A stretch of DNA of 64,000 bases from Thauera sp. (GTDB lineage: Bacteria; Pseudomonadota; Gammaproteobacteria; Burkholderiales; Rhodocyclaceae), in assembly GCA_024235615.1 (NCBI GenBank), contig JACKMB010000003.1:310001-374000 (forward strand), read 5' to 3'. The position numbers were made by a program, and so were the translations under genes. The notes under the pieces were generated by a model, which was not told the origin of the DNA, did no database searches, and saw only the letters and a program-made list of their open reading frames with translations. Positions 19,946 through 28,351 of the stretch are shown one piece after another (positions within the stretch are counted from its first letter, which is position 1; the number at the start of each line of letters is the position of its first letter).

Positions 19946-21001
19946 CTACGGGGGTGGTTTGCGGCCGGTGGCCTGGTCGCGGAAGCGCTCGGGGGAGACG
20001 CCGGACCAGGCGACGAAGGCGCGGTAGAAGGTGGACGGGTCGGCGTAGCCGAGCTCGGCGGCGATGCCGGCGATGGGCTGGCGGGTCTTGGCCAGGCGCG
20101 CGTAAGCGATGTCGCGGCGGGTGGCCTCCTTGATGTTGCGAAAGCCCGAGCCCTCCTCCTCGAGCCGCCGGTGCAGGGTGCGCGGCGACACGTGCAGGCG
20201 TTCCGCGACCTCTTCGAGCGACAGGTTCTGCGGCAGCGCGTCGCGCAGGATGTCGCGCACGCGAAAGACCATCTCGCGGTCGCGACGGTAGAGCGTGGTG
20301 ATCTTGCCCGGGGCGCCGTCGAGGAAGCCCACCAGCGCCGCCTCGTCGCGGCGCAGCGGCAGCTCCAGCAGGTTGGCCTGCAGGCGCGCGCTCAGCCGCT
20401 GCGCGTCGAAGCTCGAACGCTCGGTGTACACCAGCGCGTAATCCTCCGCATGTGCCGGGCGCGCATACGGAAACGCGACCGCGTCGAGCGCCAGCCCGCG
20501 CGCCACGAACCAGCTCGCCACGCCGTGCAGCAGGCGCAGCAGCCATTCATAGGCGAACACGCGCGCGGGGGCGTCGCGCGCGGGGCCGAGGCTGCCGTCA
20601 TCGTCGATCAGCAACTCGGCGCGCGCGCCCGCCACCCGCAGCTCGATGCGGAAGGCCGGCAGCACGATGCGCAGGAAGCGGATCGCGCGCCGCAGCGCCT
20701 CGCCCAGCGTGGGTGCGCCGAGCAGTGCGCGGCAGAGGAACTCGAAGCTGCCCGGGCGCATCGGCTCCGGCAGCAGGCCGAAGGCCTCGTCGTCGAGCGC
20801 CTCCACGCACAGGTTGTAGAGCAGGGCGTAGCGCTCGACCGGGATGCGGGTGTCGGTTTCTGCAAGGTCGATCCCGGCCCGCGCCAGCAGCGGCGCCGGG
20901 TCGAGCCCGCGCCGCTCCAGCCCGGCCAGCATGCCGGTGACGAAGCCGGGAGCGACCGTGGCGCGGCCACGACGGAGACGGGGAGCTGCAGGATTGGGCA
21001 T
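19946..21001 (-). CDS. AraC-family transcriptional regulator (arabinose-binding-like N-domain)
   Basis: This 351-residue regulator has a long N-terminal ligand-binding region of the type found in OruR/VirS-like AraC proteins and a C-terminal double helix-turn-helix (about residues 245-345). The second helix-turn-helix carries the signature core IAAELGYADPSTFYRAFVAW. The gene runs away from icmF, 435 bases upstream of it and on the other strand, so it may regulate icmF or itself, but this is inference. The ligand is not predictable; relatives respond to small organic acids or fatty acyl compounds. Its leader region is repeat-rich, and no clean operator was found. Confidence 0.9.
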   Translation of the reverse strand: MPNPAAPRLRRGRATVAPGFVTGMLAGLERRGLDPAPLLARAGIDLAETDTRIPVERYALLYNLCVEALDDEAFGLLPEPMRPGSFEFLCRALLGAPTLGEALRRAIRFLRIVLPAFRIELRVAGARAELLIDDDGSLGPARDAPARVFAYEWLLRLLHGVASWFVARGLALDAVAFPYARPAHAEDYALVYTERSSFDAQRLSARLQANLLELPLRRDEAALVGFLDGAPGKITTLYRRDREMVFRVRDILRDALPQNLSLEEVAERLHVSPRTLHRRLEEEGSGFRNIKEATRRDIAYARLAKTRQPIAGIAAELGYADPSTFYRAFVAWSGVSPERFRDQATGRKPPP

Positions 21002-21044
21002 CGGTGTGGGTCGGTTCAGCGGATCACGAATCCGGAATGGTTCC

Positions 21045-21138
21045 TGTAGGAGCGCCGGCAGGCGCGAAGGCGGGGGTGGGGGTCGGCATGCGCGTCATTT
21101 CTTCCGGTGGCCGAATTCACAGCTGCCGCAGCGCCTAC
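21045..21138. repeat. 94-bp repeat block, copy 1
   Basis: A forward REP-like element with stem GCGCC/GGCGC (21045-21068) is followed by CATGCGCGTCATTTCTTCC and ends with a divergent reverse element (AGCTGCCGCAGCGCCTAC). The same block recurs at 21226-21320, offset by 181 bases, with few differences. Confidence 0.85.
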
Positions 21139-21144
21139 AGGCGG

Positions 21145-21234
21145 GCCGGGACGGGTGGTGGTTCATGAAGGGGCGCCGGGACGCGTGGTGGTTCAGGTAG
21201 GAGCGCCAGGGCGCGTGGTGGTTTGTGTAGGAGC
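21145..21234. repeat. Three 30-bp tandem units
   Basis: Units starting at 21145, 21175 and 21205 share GCC(G/A)GG, CG(C/G)GTGGTGGTT and a GTAGGAGC-type end. The last two ends carry the GTAGGAGC head of the REP-like family. The array links the two 94-bp blocks, so the whole 21045-21320 stretch looks like local slippage or recombination. Confidence 0.8.
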
Positions 21235-21320
21235 GCCGGCAGGCGCGAAGGCGGGCGTGGGGGGGCGGCATGCGCGTCATTTCTTCCGGTGGCCGAATTC
21301 GCAGCTGCCGCAGCGCCTAC
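21226..21320. repeat. 94-bp repeat block, copy 2
   Basis: This is a second copy of the block at 21045, again a forward element (21226-21249) plus a divergent reverse element at the end. It occupies the region upstream of icmF. Apart from these repeats the 435-base gap between the AraC-type gene and icmF (21002-21436) shows only a weak promoter-like TAAGAT at 21395-21400. No cobalamin riboswitch was recognised. Confidence 0.85.
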
Positions 21321-21436
21321 CCAGAAGCACCGGTTTGGCGGATTTTGCACGATCCGCGTCGGCAAGCGCAATGGCAAAGGCGTGAAGACCCTTCTAAGAT
21401 TGCAGGGATGTTCACACCCACCTGGAGACGAACGAC

Positions 21437-24400
21437 ATGACCGATCTGAGCGTTGCGCACAAGCTGTCGCCCTACAAGCCGAAGAACAAGGTGCGTTTCG
21501 TCACCGCAGCCGCGCTGTTCGACGGCCATGACGCGTCCATCAACATCATGCGCCGCATCCTGCAGTCGACCGGCTCCGAGGTCATCCACCTCGGCCACAA
21601 CCGCTCGGTCGGCGAGATCGTCAACGCGGCGCTGCAGGAAGACGTGCAGGGCATCGCGATCACCTCCTATCAGGGCGGCCACGTCGAGTTCTTCAAGTAC
21701 ATGATCGACCTGCTCAAGGCCAACGGCGGCGAGAACATCAAGGTCTTCGGCGGCGGTGGTGGCGTGATCGTGCCGGCCGAGATCAAGGAACTCCACGAGT
21801 ACGGCGTCACCCACATCTTCTCGCCCGAGGACGGCGCCAAGATGGGCCTGCAGGGCATGATCAACAGCGTCGTCGAGCGCTGCGACGTCGACGTCACCAA
21901 GGCCGCGCCGCCGAAGGCCGACGCGGTGCTCAAGGCGCTCGCCGCCGGCGACCGCCGCGCGCTGGCGCAGATCATCACCGCGCTCGAGAACGGCGGCTAC
22001 GGCGACGAGGTCAAGAAGGCCCTCATCGACGCCGCGGCCAAGACCAAGGTGCCGACGCTCGGCATCACCGGCACCGGCGGCGCGGGCAAGTCCTCGCTGA
22101 CCGACGAGCTGGTGCGCCGCTTCCGCCTCGACCAGGACGACAAGCTCAAGCTCGCCATCGTCTCCATCGACCCCTCGCGCAAGCGCACCGGCGGCGCGCT
22201 GCTCGGCGACCGCATCCGCATGAACGCGATCGAGCACGCCAACATCTACATGCGCTCGCTCGCCACCCGCGACACCGGCTCCGAAGTCTCGGCCGCGCTG
22301 CCCGAGGTCATCGCCGCATGCAAGCTCGCGGGCTTCGACCTCGTCATCGTCGAGACCTCCGGCATCGGCCAGGGCAACGCCGCGATCGTGCCCTTCGTCG
22401 ACCTGTCGCTGTACGTGATGACCCCCGAGTTCGGCGCCGCCAGCCAGCTCGAGAAGATCGACATGCTCGACTTCGCCGACTTCGTCGCCATCAACAAGTT
22501 CGACCGCAAGGGCGCGCTCGACGCGCTGCGCGACGTCGCCAAGCAGTACCAGCGCAACCGCGAGCTGTTCGGCCAGCGCCCCGAAGAGATGCCGGTGTTC
22601 GGCACCATGGCCGCGCGCTTCAACGACGACGGCGTCACCGCGCTGTACCAGGCCGTGCTGCCCGCGCTCGTGGGCAAGGGCCTCAAGGTCGCCAAGAGCA
22701 AGCTGCCGGTGGTCAAGGTGCGTTCCTCGTCCGAGGGCCGCGCCATCGTCCCCGCCGACCGCACGCGCTACCTCGCCGAGATCGCCGACACCGTCCGCGG
22801 CTACCACAAGCACATCGAGCAGCAGGCCCGCGTCGCGCGCGAGCGCCAGTCGCTGAAGATCGCCAAGGGCCTGTTCGAGCAGTGCGGCAAGGATGCCGGC
22901 TCGTTCGCCGAGATGATCGACTGGAAGGACGGCGAGCTCACCCCGGCCGCGAGGAAACTGCTCGACATGTGGCCGAAGACCCGCGAGCTCTACGCCGCCG
23001 ACGAGTACGTGGTGAAGATCCGCGACAAGGAGATCCGCACCCAGCTCACCAGCACCTCGCTGTCGGGCAGCAAGATCCGCAAGGTGGCGCTGCCCAACTT
23101 CGAGGACGCGGGCGAGACGCTCAAGTTCCTGATGAAGGAGAACGTCCCCGGCTCCTTCCCCTACACCGCCGGCGTGTTCGCGTTCAAGCGCGAGGGCGAG
23201 GACCCCACCCGCATGTTCGCGGGCGAGGGTGACGCCTTCCGCACCAACCGCCGCTTCAAGAAGGTGTCCGAGGGCATGCCGGCGCACCGCCTGTCCACCG
23301 CCTTCGACTCGGTCACCCTGTACGGCTGCGACCCCGACCTGCGTCCGGACATCTACGGCAAGATCGGCAACTCCGGCGTGTCGATCGCCACGCTCGACGA
23401 CATGAAGGTGCTGTACGACGGCTTCGACCTGTGCTGCCCGACCACCTCGGTGTCGATGACCATCAACGGCCCGGCGCCGATCATCCTCGCCTTCTTCTTC
23501 AACACCGCGCTCGACCAGCAGGTCGTCAAGTTCAAGGCCGACAACGGCCGCGACCCGACCGAGGACGAGCTGCAGAAGATCAAGGAATGGACGCTGTCGA
23601 CCGTGCGCGGCACCGTGCAGGCCGACATCCTCAAGGAAGACCAGGGCCAGAACACCTGCATCTTCAGCACCGAGTTCGCGCTCAAGATGATGGGCGACAT
23701 CCAGGAGTACTTCGTCCATCACGACGTCAAGAACTTCTATTCGGTGTCGATCTCCGGCTATCACATCGCCGAAGCCGGCGCCAACCCGATCAGCCAGCTC
23801 GCCTTCACGCTGTCGAACGGCTTCACCTACGTCGAGAGCTACCTCGCGCGCGGCATGCACATCGACGACTTCGCGCCCAACCTGTCCTTCTTCTTCAGCA
23901 ACGGCATGGACCCGGAATACTCGGTGATCGGCCGCGTCGCTCGCCGCATCTGGGCGGTGGCGATGAAGAACAAGTACGGTGCCAACGAGCGCAGCCAGAA
24001 GCTCAAGTACCACGTGCAGACCTCGGGCCGCTCGCTGCACGCGCAGGAGATGGACTTCAACGACATCCGCACCACGCTGCAGGCGCTGATCGCGATCTAC
24101 GACAACTGCAACAGCCTGCACACCAACGCCTACGACGAGGCGATCACCACGCCGACCGAGGAGTCCGTGCGGCGCGCGATGGCGATCCAGCTCATCATCA
24201 ACCGCGAGTGGGGCCTGGCCAAGAACGAGAACCCCAACCAGGGTGCCTTCATCATCGAGGAACTCACCGACCTCGTCGAAGAGGCCGTGTTGAAGGAGTT
24301 CGAGGCCATCGCGTCGCGCGGCGGCGTGCTCGGCGCCATGGAGACCGGCTACCAGCGCGGCAAGATCCAGGAGGAGTCGCTCTACTACGAGCACAAGAAG

Positions 24401-24703
24401 CACGACGGCTCCTACCCGATCATCGGCGTGAACACCTTCCTCAACCCGAAGGGCCAGGCGCAGCAGGAGATCGAGCTCGCGCGTTCGACCGAGGAAGAGA
24501 AGCAGGGCCAGTTGAAGCGCCTCGCCGACTTCCACGCCCGCAACAAGGCCGAGGCGCCCAAGTGGCAGGCCAAGCTGCAGCAGGCCGTGATCGACAACAC
24601 CAACGTCTTCGAGGTGCTGGTGGACGCGGTGCGCTACTGCTCGCTGGGGCAGATCACCGAGGCGCTGTACAAGGTGGGTGGCCAGTACCGCCGCAGCATG
24701 TAA
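21437..24703 (+). CDS. icmF: Fused isobutyryl-CoA mutase IcmF
   Basis: IcmF interconverts isobutyryl-CoA and n-butyryl-CoA with adenosylcobalamin; some members also act on isovaleryl/pivalyl-CoA. The protein has 1088 residues. An N-terminal B12-binding domain has FDGHD, with His31 as the likely lower cobalt ligand. A central MeaB-like G-protein chaperone domain has Walker A GTGGAGKS at 212-219. The C-terminal part is the TIM-barrel mutase, including PYTAGVFAF around 575-583, where methylmalonyl-CoA mutases carry a tyrosine-based motif. The fused order (B12, G domain, mutase) is diagnostic of IcmF. The Shine-Dalgarno is CTGGAG before the ATG. It links valine and branched-acid breakdown to butyryl-CoA and so to beta-oxidation or polyhydroxyalkanoate. 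Confidence 0.96.
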   Translation: MTDLSVAHKLSPYKPKNKVRFVTAAALFDGHDASINIMRRILQSTGSEVIHLGHNRSVGEIVNAALQEDVQGIAITSYQGGHVEFFKYMIDLLKANGGENIKVFGGGGGVIVPAEIKELHEYGVTHIFSPEDGAKMGLQGMINSVVERCDVDVTKAAPPKADAVLKALAAGDRRALAQIITALENGGYGDEVKKALIDAAAKTKVPTLGITGTGGAGKSSLTDELVRRFRLDQDDKLKLAIVSIDPSRKRTGGALLGDRIRMNAIEHANIYMRSLATRDTGSEVSAALPEVIAACKLAGFDLVIVETSGIGQGNAAIVPFVDLSLYVMTPEFGAASQLEKIDMLDFADFVAINKFDRKGALDALRDVAKQYQRNRELFGQRPEEMPVFGTMAARFNDDGVTALYQAVLPALVGKGLKVAKSKLPVVKVRSSSEGRAIVPADRTRYLAEIADTVRGYHKHIEQQARVARERQSLKIAKGLFEQCGKDAGSFAEMIDWKDGELTPAARKLLDMWPKTRELYAADEYVVKIRDKEIRTQLTSTSLSGSKIRKVALPNFEDAGETLKFLMKENVPGSFPYTAGVFAFKREGEDPTRMFAGEGDAFRTNRRFKKVSEGMPAHRLSTAFDSVTLYGCDPDLRPDIYGKIGNSGVSIATLDDMKVLYDGFDLCCPTTSVSMTINGPAPIILAFFFNTALDQQVVKFKADNGRDPTEDELQKIKEWTLSTVRGTVQADILKEDQGQNTCIFSTEFALKMMGDIQEYFVHHDVKNFYSVSISGYHIAEAGANPISQLAFTLSNGFTYVESYLARGMHIDDFAPNLSFFFSNGMDPEYSVIGRVARRIWAVAMKNKYGANERSQKLKYHVQTSGRSLHAQEMDFNDIRTTLQALIAIYDNCNSLHTNAYDEAITTPTEESVRRAMAIQLIINREWGLAKNENPNQGAFIIEELTDLVEEAVLKEFEAIASRGGVLGAMETGYQRGKIQEESLYYEHKKHDGSYPIIGVNTFLNPKGQAQQEIELARSTEEEKQGQLKRLADFHARNKAEAPKWQAKLQQAVIDNTNVFEVLVDAVRYCSLGQITEALYKVGGQYRRSM

Positions 24704-24729
24704 TCCCGCCGCAGCCGTCCCGCAAGCAC

Positions 24730-24768
24730 GCCGCGCGTCGCCCCACCAGGCGCCGCGCGGCGTTTTTT
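24730..24768 (+). terminator. Intrinsic terminator of icmF
   Basis: A stem GCCGCGCG (24730-24737) pairs with CGCGCGGC (24754-24761), with a nested GCC/GGC pair inside. It is followed by GTTTTTT (24762-24768). It lies 27 bases after the icmF stop. The last T is also the first base of the adjoining REP-like element. Confidence 0.85.
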
Positions 24769-24791
24769 GTAGGAGCGCCGGCAGGCGCGAA
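24768..24791. repeat. Single forward REP-like element after icmF
   Basis: A perfect-family forward copy with head TGTAGGA, stem GCGCC, loop GGCA, stem GGCGC and tail GAA. It directly joins the T run of the icmF terminator. Confidence 0.9.
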
Positions 24792-24804
24792 CGCCGCGCT
24801 CCCC

Positions 24805-25314
24805 TGTAGGAGCGCCGGCAGGCGCGAATGCGGCCTCACCATCGCGCGACCACGGCGGCGGGCGCTGCGGCGCCAAATTCGCGGCTGCCGCCGCTCCTAC
24901 ATGAAAATCGAAGCCGCGACGGTTCCTGCAGGCGCGAACGCAGCGCCGCAGAAGACAGCGTTCCCCTGTAGGAGCGCCGGCAGGCGCGAATGCGGCCTCA
25001 CCATCGCGCGACCACGGCGGCGGGCGCTGCGGCGCCAAATTCGCGGCTGCCGCCGCTCCTACATGAAAATCGAAGCCGCGACGGTTCCTGCAGGCGCGAA
25101 CGCAGCGCCGCAGAAGACAGCGTTCCCCTGTAGGAGCGCCGGCAGGCGCGAATGCGGCCTCACCATCGCGCGACCACGGCGGCGGGCGCTGCGGTGCCAA
25201 ATTCGCGGCTGCCGCCGCTCCTACATGAAAATCGAAGCCGCGACGGTTCCTGCAGGCGCGAACGCAGCGCCGCAGAAAGCAGCGCTCCCCTGTAGGAGCG
25301 CCGGCAGGCGCGAA
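24805..25314. repeat. 162-bp tandem array, three full copies plus a partial fourth
   Basis: Units start at 24805, 24967 and 25129, and a partial one at 25291, all exactly 162 bp apart. Each unit contains a forward element (stem GCGCC/GGCGC), a reverse element about 50 bases later (stem version GCGGC/GCCGC; first copy at 24878-24901), and a truncated third element beginning CCTGCAGGCGCGAA. The copies are nearly identical, with one change in the middle of copy 3 and a few at its end, so the amplification is recent. The 749-base gap 24704-25452 holds only the terminator and these repeats; open frames through them are artefacts. Confidence 0.95.
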
Positions 25315-25452
25315 TGCAGCGCCGCTGCCCGCGCCACCCTGGACGCAGCCGCGCCTCCCTCCGCCCGACTCGTGCCTTCCGGCGCTCCTGCACTGCCGGC
25401 ACGCGGTGTTTTGCGGCGACAATGATGGCCGTTTCCGACTGCCGCCGCCGCC

Positions 25453-25863
25453 ATGAACCTCACCACCCCCGCCTTGCTCTTCCCGGCGATCTCGCTGCTG
25501 CTGCTCGCCTACACCAACCGCTTCCTCACCCTCGCCCAGGTCATCCGCCAGCTCAATGCCTCGGTCGATCGGGGGGCGGCGCTGGTGCAGTGCCAGCTCC
25601 CCGGCCTCAAGCGCAGGATCGCGCTGACCCAGTACATGCAGGGCTTCGGCGTGCTGAGCTTCCTGCTGTGCGCCTTGTCGATGCTCGCGCTGTTCCTCGA
25701 AGCGGAGTCGATTGGCAAGTGGATGTTCGGCACCAGCATCGTGACGCTCGCGGTGTCGCTGGTGTTGTCCTTGATCGAGGTCTTGCTGTCGACCGAGGCG
25801 CTGTCGCTGGTCGTCCGTGATCTGGAACAGGCGAAGCGCGAAGGGGACGGCTCCGGCGCCTGA
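25453..25863 (+). CDS. DUF2721 family membrane protein
   Basis: This 136-residue protein has three predicted membrane helices (about residues 7-25, 63-83 and 92-113), with a charged cytoplasmic-type segment between the first two (residues 27-58) and a polar C-terminus. This pattern fits the DUF2721 family of small inner membrane proteins, whose function is unknown. It stands alone between the 162-bp array and the convergent OmpA-like gene. The start follows a GC-rich stretch (GCCGCCGCC) with no obvious Shine-Dalgarno, so the start is a little uncertain, but the first membrane helix begins right after it. Confidence 0.75.
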   Translation: MNLTTPALLFPAISLLLLAYTNRFLTLAQVIRQLNASVDRGAALVQCQLPGLKRRIALTQYMQGFGVLSFLLCALSMLALFLEAESIGKWMFGTSIVTLAVSLVLSLIEVLLSTEALSLVVRDLEQAKREGDGSGA

Positions 25864-25953
25864 CGCCGACGAGTCCAGTCCCCCCAGGCGGCCCGTTACG
25901 GGGCGCAGCGGGAAGATGCGCGCGCTTGCTCCTGGCGCCTTACCCCTGGCGCC

Positions 25954-27078
25954 TCACCGGCTGGTCAGCTTGAGCTCGATGCGGCGGTTGCGCGCGTAGG
26001 CTTCCTCGCTGCTGCGCGCATCGAGCGGGTGGAACTCGCCGTAGCCGGTGGCTGCCAGGCGCTCGGGTGGGATGCCCTGGCTGCGCAGGAACTTCACGAT
26101 GGCGAGTGCGCGCGCGGTGGAGAGCTCCCAGTTGGAGGGGAAGCGGGCGGTGGCGATCGGGCGGCGGTCGGTGTGGCCGTCCACCTGCAGCACCCAGGGC
26201 AGATCCTGAGGCATGTCGGCGGACAGCGTCTTGAGCGTCTCTGCCAGGCGGGTGAGCTGGACCATGCCGTCGGCGCTGACCTCGTCCGAGGCCGAGGGGA
26301 AGAGCACCTCGCTGGAGAACACGAAGCGATCGCCGACGATCTGCACGTCCTTGCGCTCGCCGAGCACCGCCTGCAGGCGGCCGAAGAACTCCGAGCGGTA
26401 GCGCGCGAGCTCCTTGACCCTGCCGGCGAGCGCCAGGTTGAGCTCGCGGCCGAGTTCGTCGATCTTGAGGTCCTTGTCCTTCGCGGCCGCCTTGGCGGCG
26501 TCGAGCGCGGCGTTGAGCTGCTCGAGCTGCTCGCGCACCGCGGCGAGCTGGCGGTTGAGGAGCTCGACCTGGGCGATCGCCGCGGCGGACATCTCTTGCT
26601 GCTCCTTGAGACCGCGCTCCGAGGTGTCGAGCGCGCCCGCCAGGCGGGCGGCTTCGGCCTCGAGCTCTGCCTTGAGGCGCTGCAGGGCCTCGATGTCGGC
26701 GGCAAGGCGGGCGGCCTCCTCGCGGCGAGTCTTGGCCTCGTCCTGGGCGGCGTGGAGTTCGTCGCGCGCGGCGAGCAGCTCGTTTCCGCGCGCATCGCTC
26801 TCGCGTTGCGCAGCGGTCAGCGAGGCCGAGAGCTCGCCCACCTTGACCTCGGCACGTTCGCGCGCCGTCTGTTCCAGGCTCAGCGTCTTGGCGAGCGCGG
26901 CGAGCTCGGCGTTGAGCTGGGCGAGCGCGCGGTCGCGGCCGCTCACCGCATCGGCGAGCACGAACTGGCCGATGACGAAGATCAGGATCACGAACACCAT
27001 CACCATCAGCAGCGAGGCGAGGGCGTCGACGAAGCCGGGCCAGAAATCCAGCGGCCGGCGGCGGGCGAGTCGGGCCAT
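25954..27078 (-). CDS. MotB/OmpA-like membrane-anchored peptidoglycan-binding protein
   Basis: This 374-residue protein has one N-terminal transmembrane helix (about 20-42). Asp18 sits at its start, in the position of the ion-coordinating aspartate of MotB/ZorB-type stators. A long charged coiled coil follows (about 45-220), then a C-terminal OmpA-like peptidoglycan-binding domain (about 225-374) with VDGHTDRRPI and an NRRIELKL end. Its gene starts three bases after the MotA/ExbB-like gene, so the two probably make one ion-driven complex spanning the inner membrane and gripping the cell wall. No flagellar gene is nearby. The function is not established. Confidence 0.85.
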   Translation of the reverse strand: MARLARRRPLDFWPGFVDALASLLMVMVFVILIFVIGQFVLADAVSGRDRALAQLNAELAALAKTLSLEQTARERAEVKVGELSASLTAAQRESDARGNELLAARDELHAAQDEAKTRREEAARLAADIEALQRLKAELEAEAARLAGALDTSERGLKEQQEMSAAAIAQVELLNRQLAAVREQLEQLNAALDAAKAAAKDKDLKIDELGRELNLALAGRVKELARYRSEFFGRLQAVLGERKDVQIVGDRFVFSSEVLFPSASDEVSADGMVQLTRLAETLKTLSADMPQDLPWVLQVDGHTDRRPIATARFPSNWELSTARALAIVKFLRSQGIPPERLAATGYGEFHPLDARSSEEAYARNRRIELKLTSR

Positions 27079-27081
27079 GGC

Positions 27082-28161
27082 TCAGTCTGCCTTGTTGCCG
27101 GCGGCGCCACCGAGCGCGGCGCCGATGGTGCGCGACAGCAGGCGCAGCTCGGCGCGCAGGTCCTCGGTGAACTGCGCGCCCTGGGCGGGCTGCTGGGCGA
27201 GCTGGCGGAGCAGGGCACGCAGCTCGTCCTGGGTGGTGGAGAGCGTGGACAGGTCGCGCGATTCGCGCCCGATGAGGTCGGCCAGGCGGGTGAGCTGGGC
27301 GTTGAGTTCGCCGAGGTGCTCGGCGGTGGCGCGGCGCTCGCGCTCGGATTCGGCCGCCGAGCGCTGCATGCGCTCGATGCCCTCGGCGGTCTGCTCGAGC
27401 AGGGCCTGGACATAGGCGGGCACGTTGCCCTCGCCTTCGGCACCGACGCCGGAGGGCAGCTTGGTCATGTGCGACAGCCAGTCCTCGAGCTCGTTGTAGA
27501 AGCGGTTCTGCGCATGGCCGGATTGCAGGTCGAGGAAACCGACCACGAGCGAGCCGGCGAGGCCGAAGAGCGAGGTCGAGAAGCTGGTGGCCATGCCGCC
27601 GAGCGGCGCGTCCAGCTTCGCTTTCAGCGCCTCGAACATGGCAACGGGATCGCTGCCGACGCTCAGGTTGCCGATGATCTCGCCGATGGAACGGATGGTG
27701 GCGAGCAGGCCCCAGAAGGTGCCGAGCAGGCCGAGGAAGATCAGGAGGCCGATCAGGTAGCGCGAGAGGTCGCGCTGCTCCTCGAGGCGGATCTGCACGC
27801 CGTCGAGGATGGAGCGGGTGGACGCGGGCGAGAGGTGGGCCTGGCCGCGACGGCGGTTGGACAGCACGCGCGCCATGGGGGCGAGCAGCACCGGCTTCAG
27901 GCCGGTCGCCGAGGGGCCGCCGTTGGTCTGCTGGAACTCCTCGATCCACAGCACCTCGCGTTGGAGGCGCCAGACCTGGCGCAGGTTGACGGCGATGCCG
28001 ACCGCGAGCACGAACAGGATCACGCCGTTGAATGCGGCGTTGGCGATGAAGGCGTGCTTGAGCTGGGGCACCAGGACCGCTGCGAGTGCGGCGACAAGGG
28101 CGAGGAAGACGGCCATCCAGGTCGTGACATGGACGGGTTTGGTGAAGTCCTTGCGTTCCAT
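27082..28161 (-). CDS. MotA/TolQ/ExbB-like proton channel protein
   Basis: This 359-residue membrane protein has an N-terminal helix pair (about 13-32 and 41-62). A cytoplasmic loop (about 65-130) follows, then the two channel helices at about 134-156 (LIGLLIFLGLLGTFWGLLAT) and 184-208 (TSFSTSLFGLAGSLVVGFLD), which match the MotA/ExbB core. Unlike TolQ or ExbB it has a long C-terminal helical tail (about 215-345) of coiled-coil character. It is the first gene of a two-gene minus-strand unit with the OmpA-domain partner. The pair resembles the ZorA/ZorB stator architecture but lacks the other Zorya genes. Confidence 0.82.
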   Translation of the reverse strand: MERKDFTKPVHVTTWMAVFLALVAALAAVLVPQLKHAFIANAAFNGVILFVLAVGIAVNLRQVWRLQREVLWIEEFQQTNGGPSATGLKPVLLAPMARVLSNRRRGQAHLSPASTRSILDGVQIRLEEQRDLSRYLIGLLIFLGLLGTFWGLLATIRSIGEIIGNLSVGSDPVAMFEALKAKLDAPLGGMATSFSTSLFGLAGSLVVGFLDLQSGHAQNRFYNELEDWLSHMTKLPSGVGAEGEGNVPAYVQALLEQTAEGIERMQRSAAESERERRATAEHLGELNAQLTRLADLIGRESRDLSTLSTTQDELRALLRQLAQQPAQGAQFTEDLRAELRLLSRTIGAALGGAAGNKAD

Positions 28162-28319
28162 CGGGAGATTTTCCGGGGCTGGGAGTGACGACTGCCCATT
28201 CGGGGCAACGTGGCGACTGCGAGTCTAGCGCGAACCGCGTTAAATGGCGGAATTGTGATTTACGTCATGGGATGAGCGGCGCCGGGCTGGCTATGCTCCG
28301 GGGCTTTTCTGGGACTGGA

Positions 28320-28336
28320 CCCGATCCACGATCGGG
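28320..28336 (+). promoter_or_regulatory. Leader hairpin partly covering the porin gene's ribosome binding site
   Basis: A perfect 7-bp inverted repeat, CCCGATC then CAC then GATCGGG, lies just before the porin-like gene. Its 3' arm shares GG(G) with the Shine-Dalgarno GGAGAGG (28335-28341). If it folds in the mRNA it would limit ribosome access. As DNA it could equally be an operator. Confidence 0.4.
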
Positions 28337-28351
28337 AGAGGTGTTTTTTCG

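Noticed and set aside
21002-21436. A cobalamin riboswitch upstream of the B12-dependent icmF
   Set aside because: No B12-box-like conserved core was seen; the gap is filled with repeats. IcmF uses B12 but is not usually riboswitch-controlled.
24805-25314. A CRISPR array
   Set aside because: The repeat period is 162 bp, units are tandem with no unique spacers, and no cas gene is in the window.
24704-25425. Open frames through the 162-bp array, giving repeated PAGANAAP- and CRSAGRRE-type peptides on both strands
   Set aside because: The peptides are translations of the palindromic repeats. They change frame meaning in each copy and show no start signals.
25954-28161. A complete Zorya anti-phage system
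   Set aside because: Only ZorA/ZorB-like genes are present; flanks are a DUF2721 gene and a porin-like gene, with no helicase or nuclease effector.
28254-28269. A CRP/FNR-like site (TGTGA-N6-TCATG) before the porin-like gene
   Set aside because: The second half-site matches the consensus at only three of five positions, so chance is likely in a window this size.
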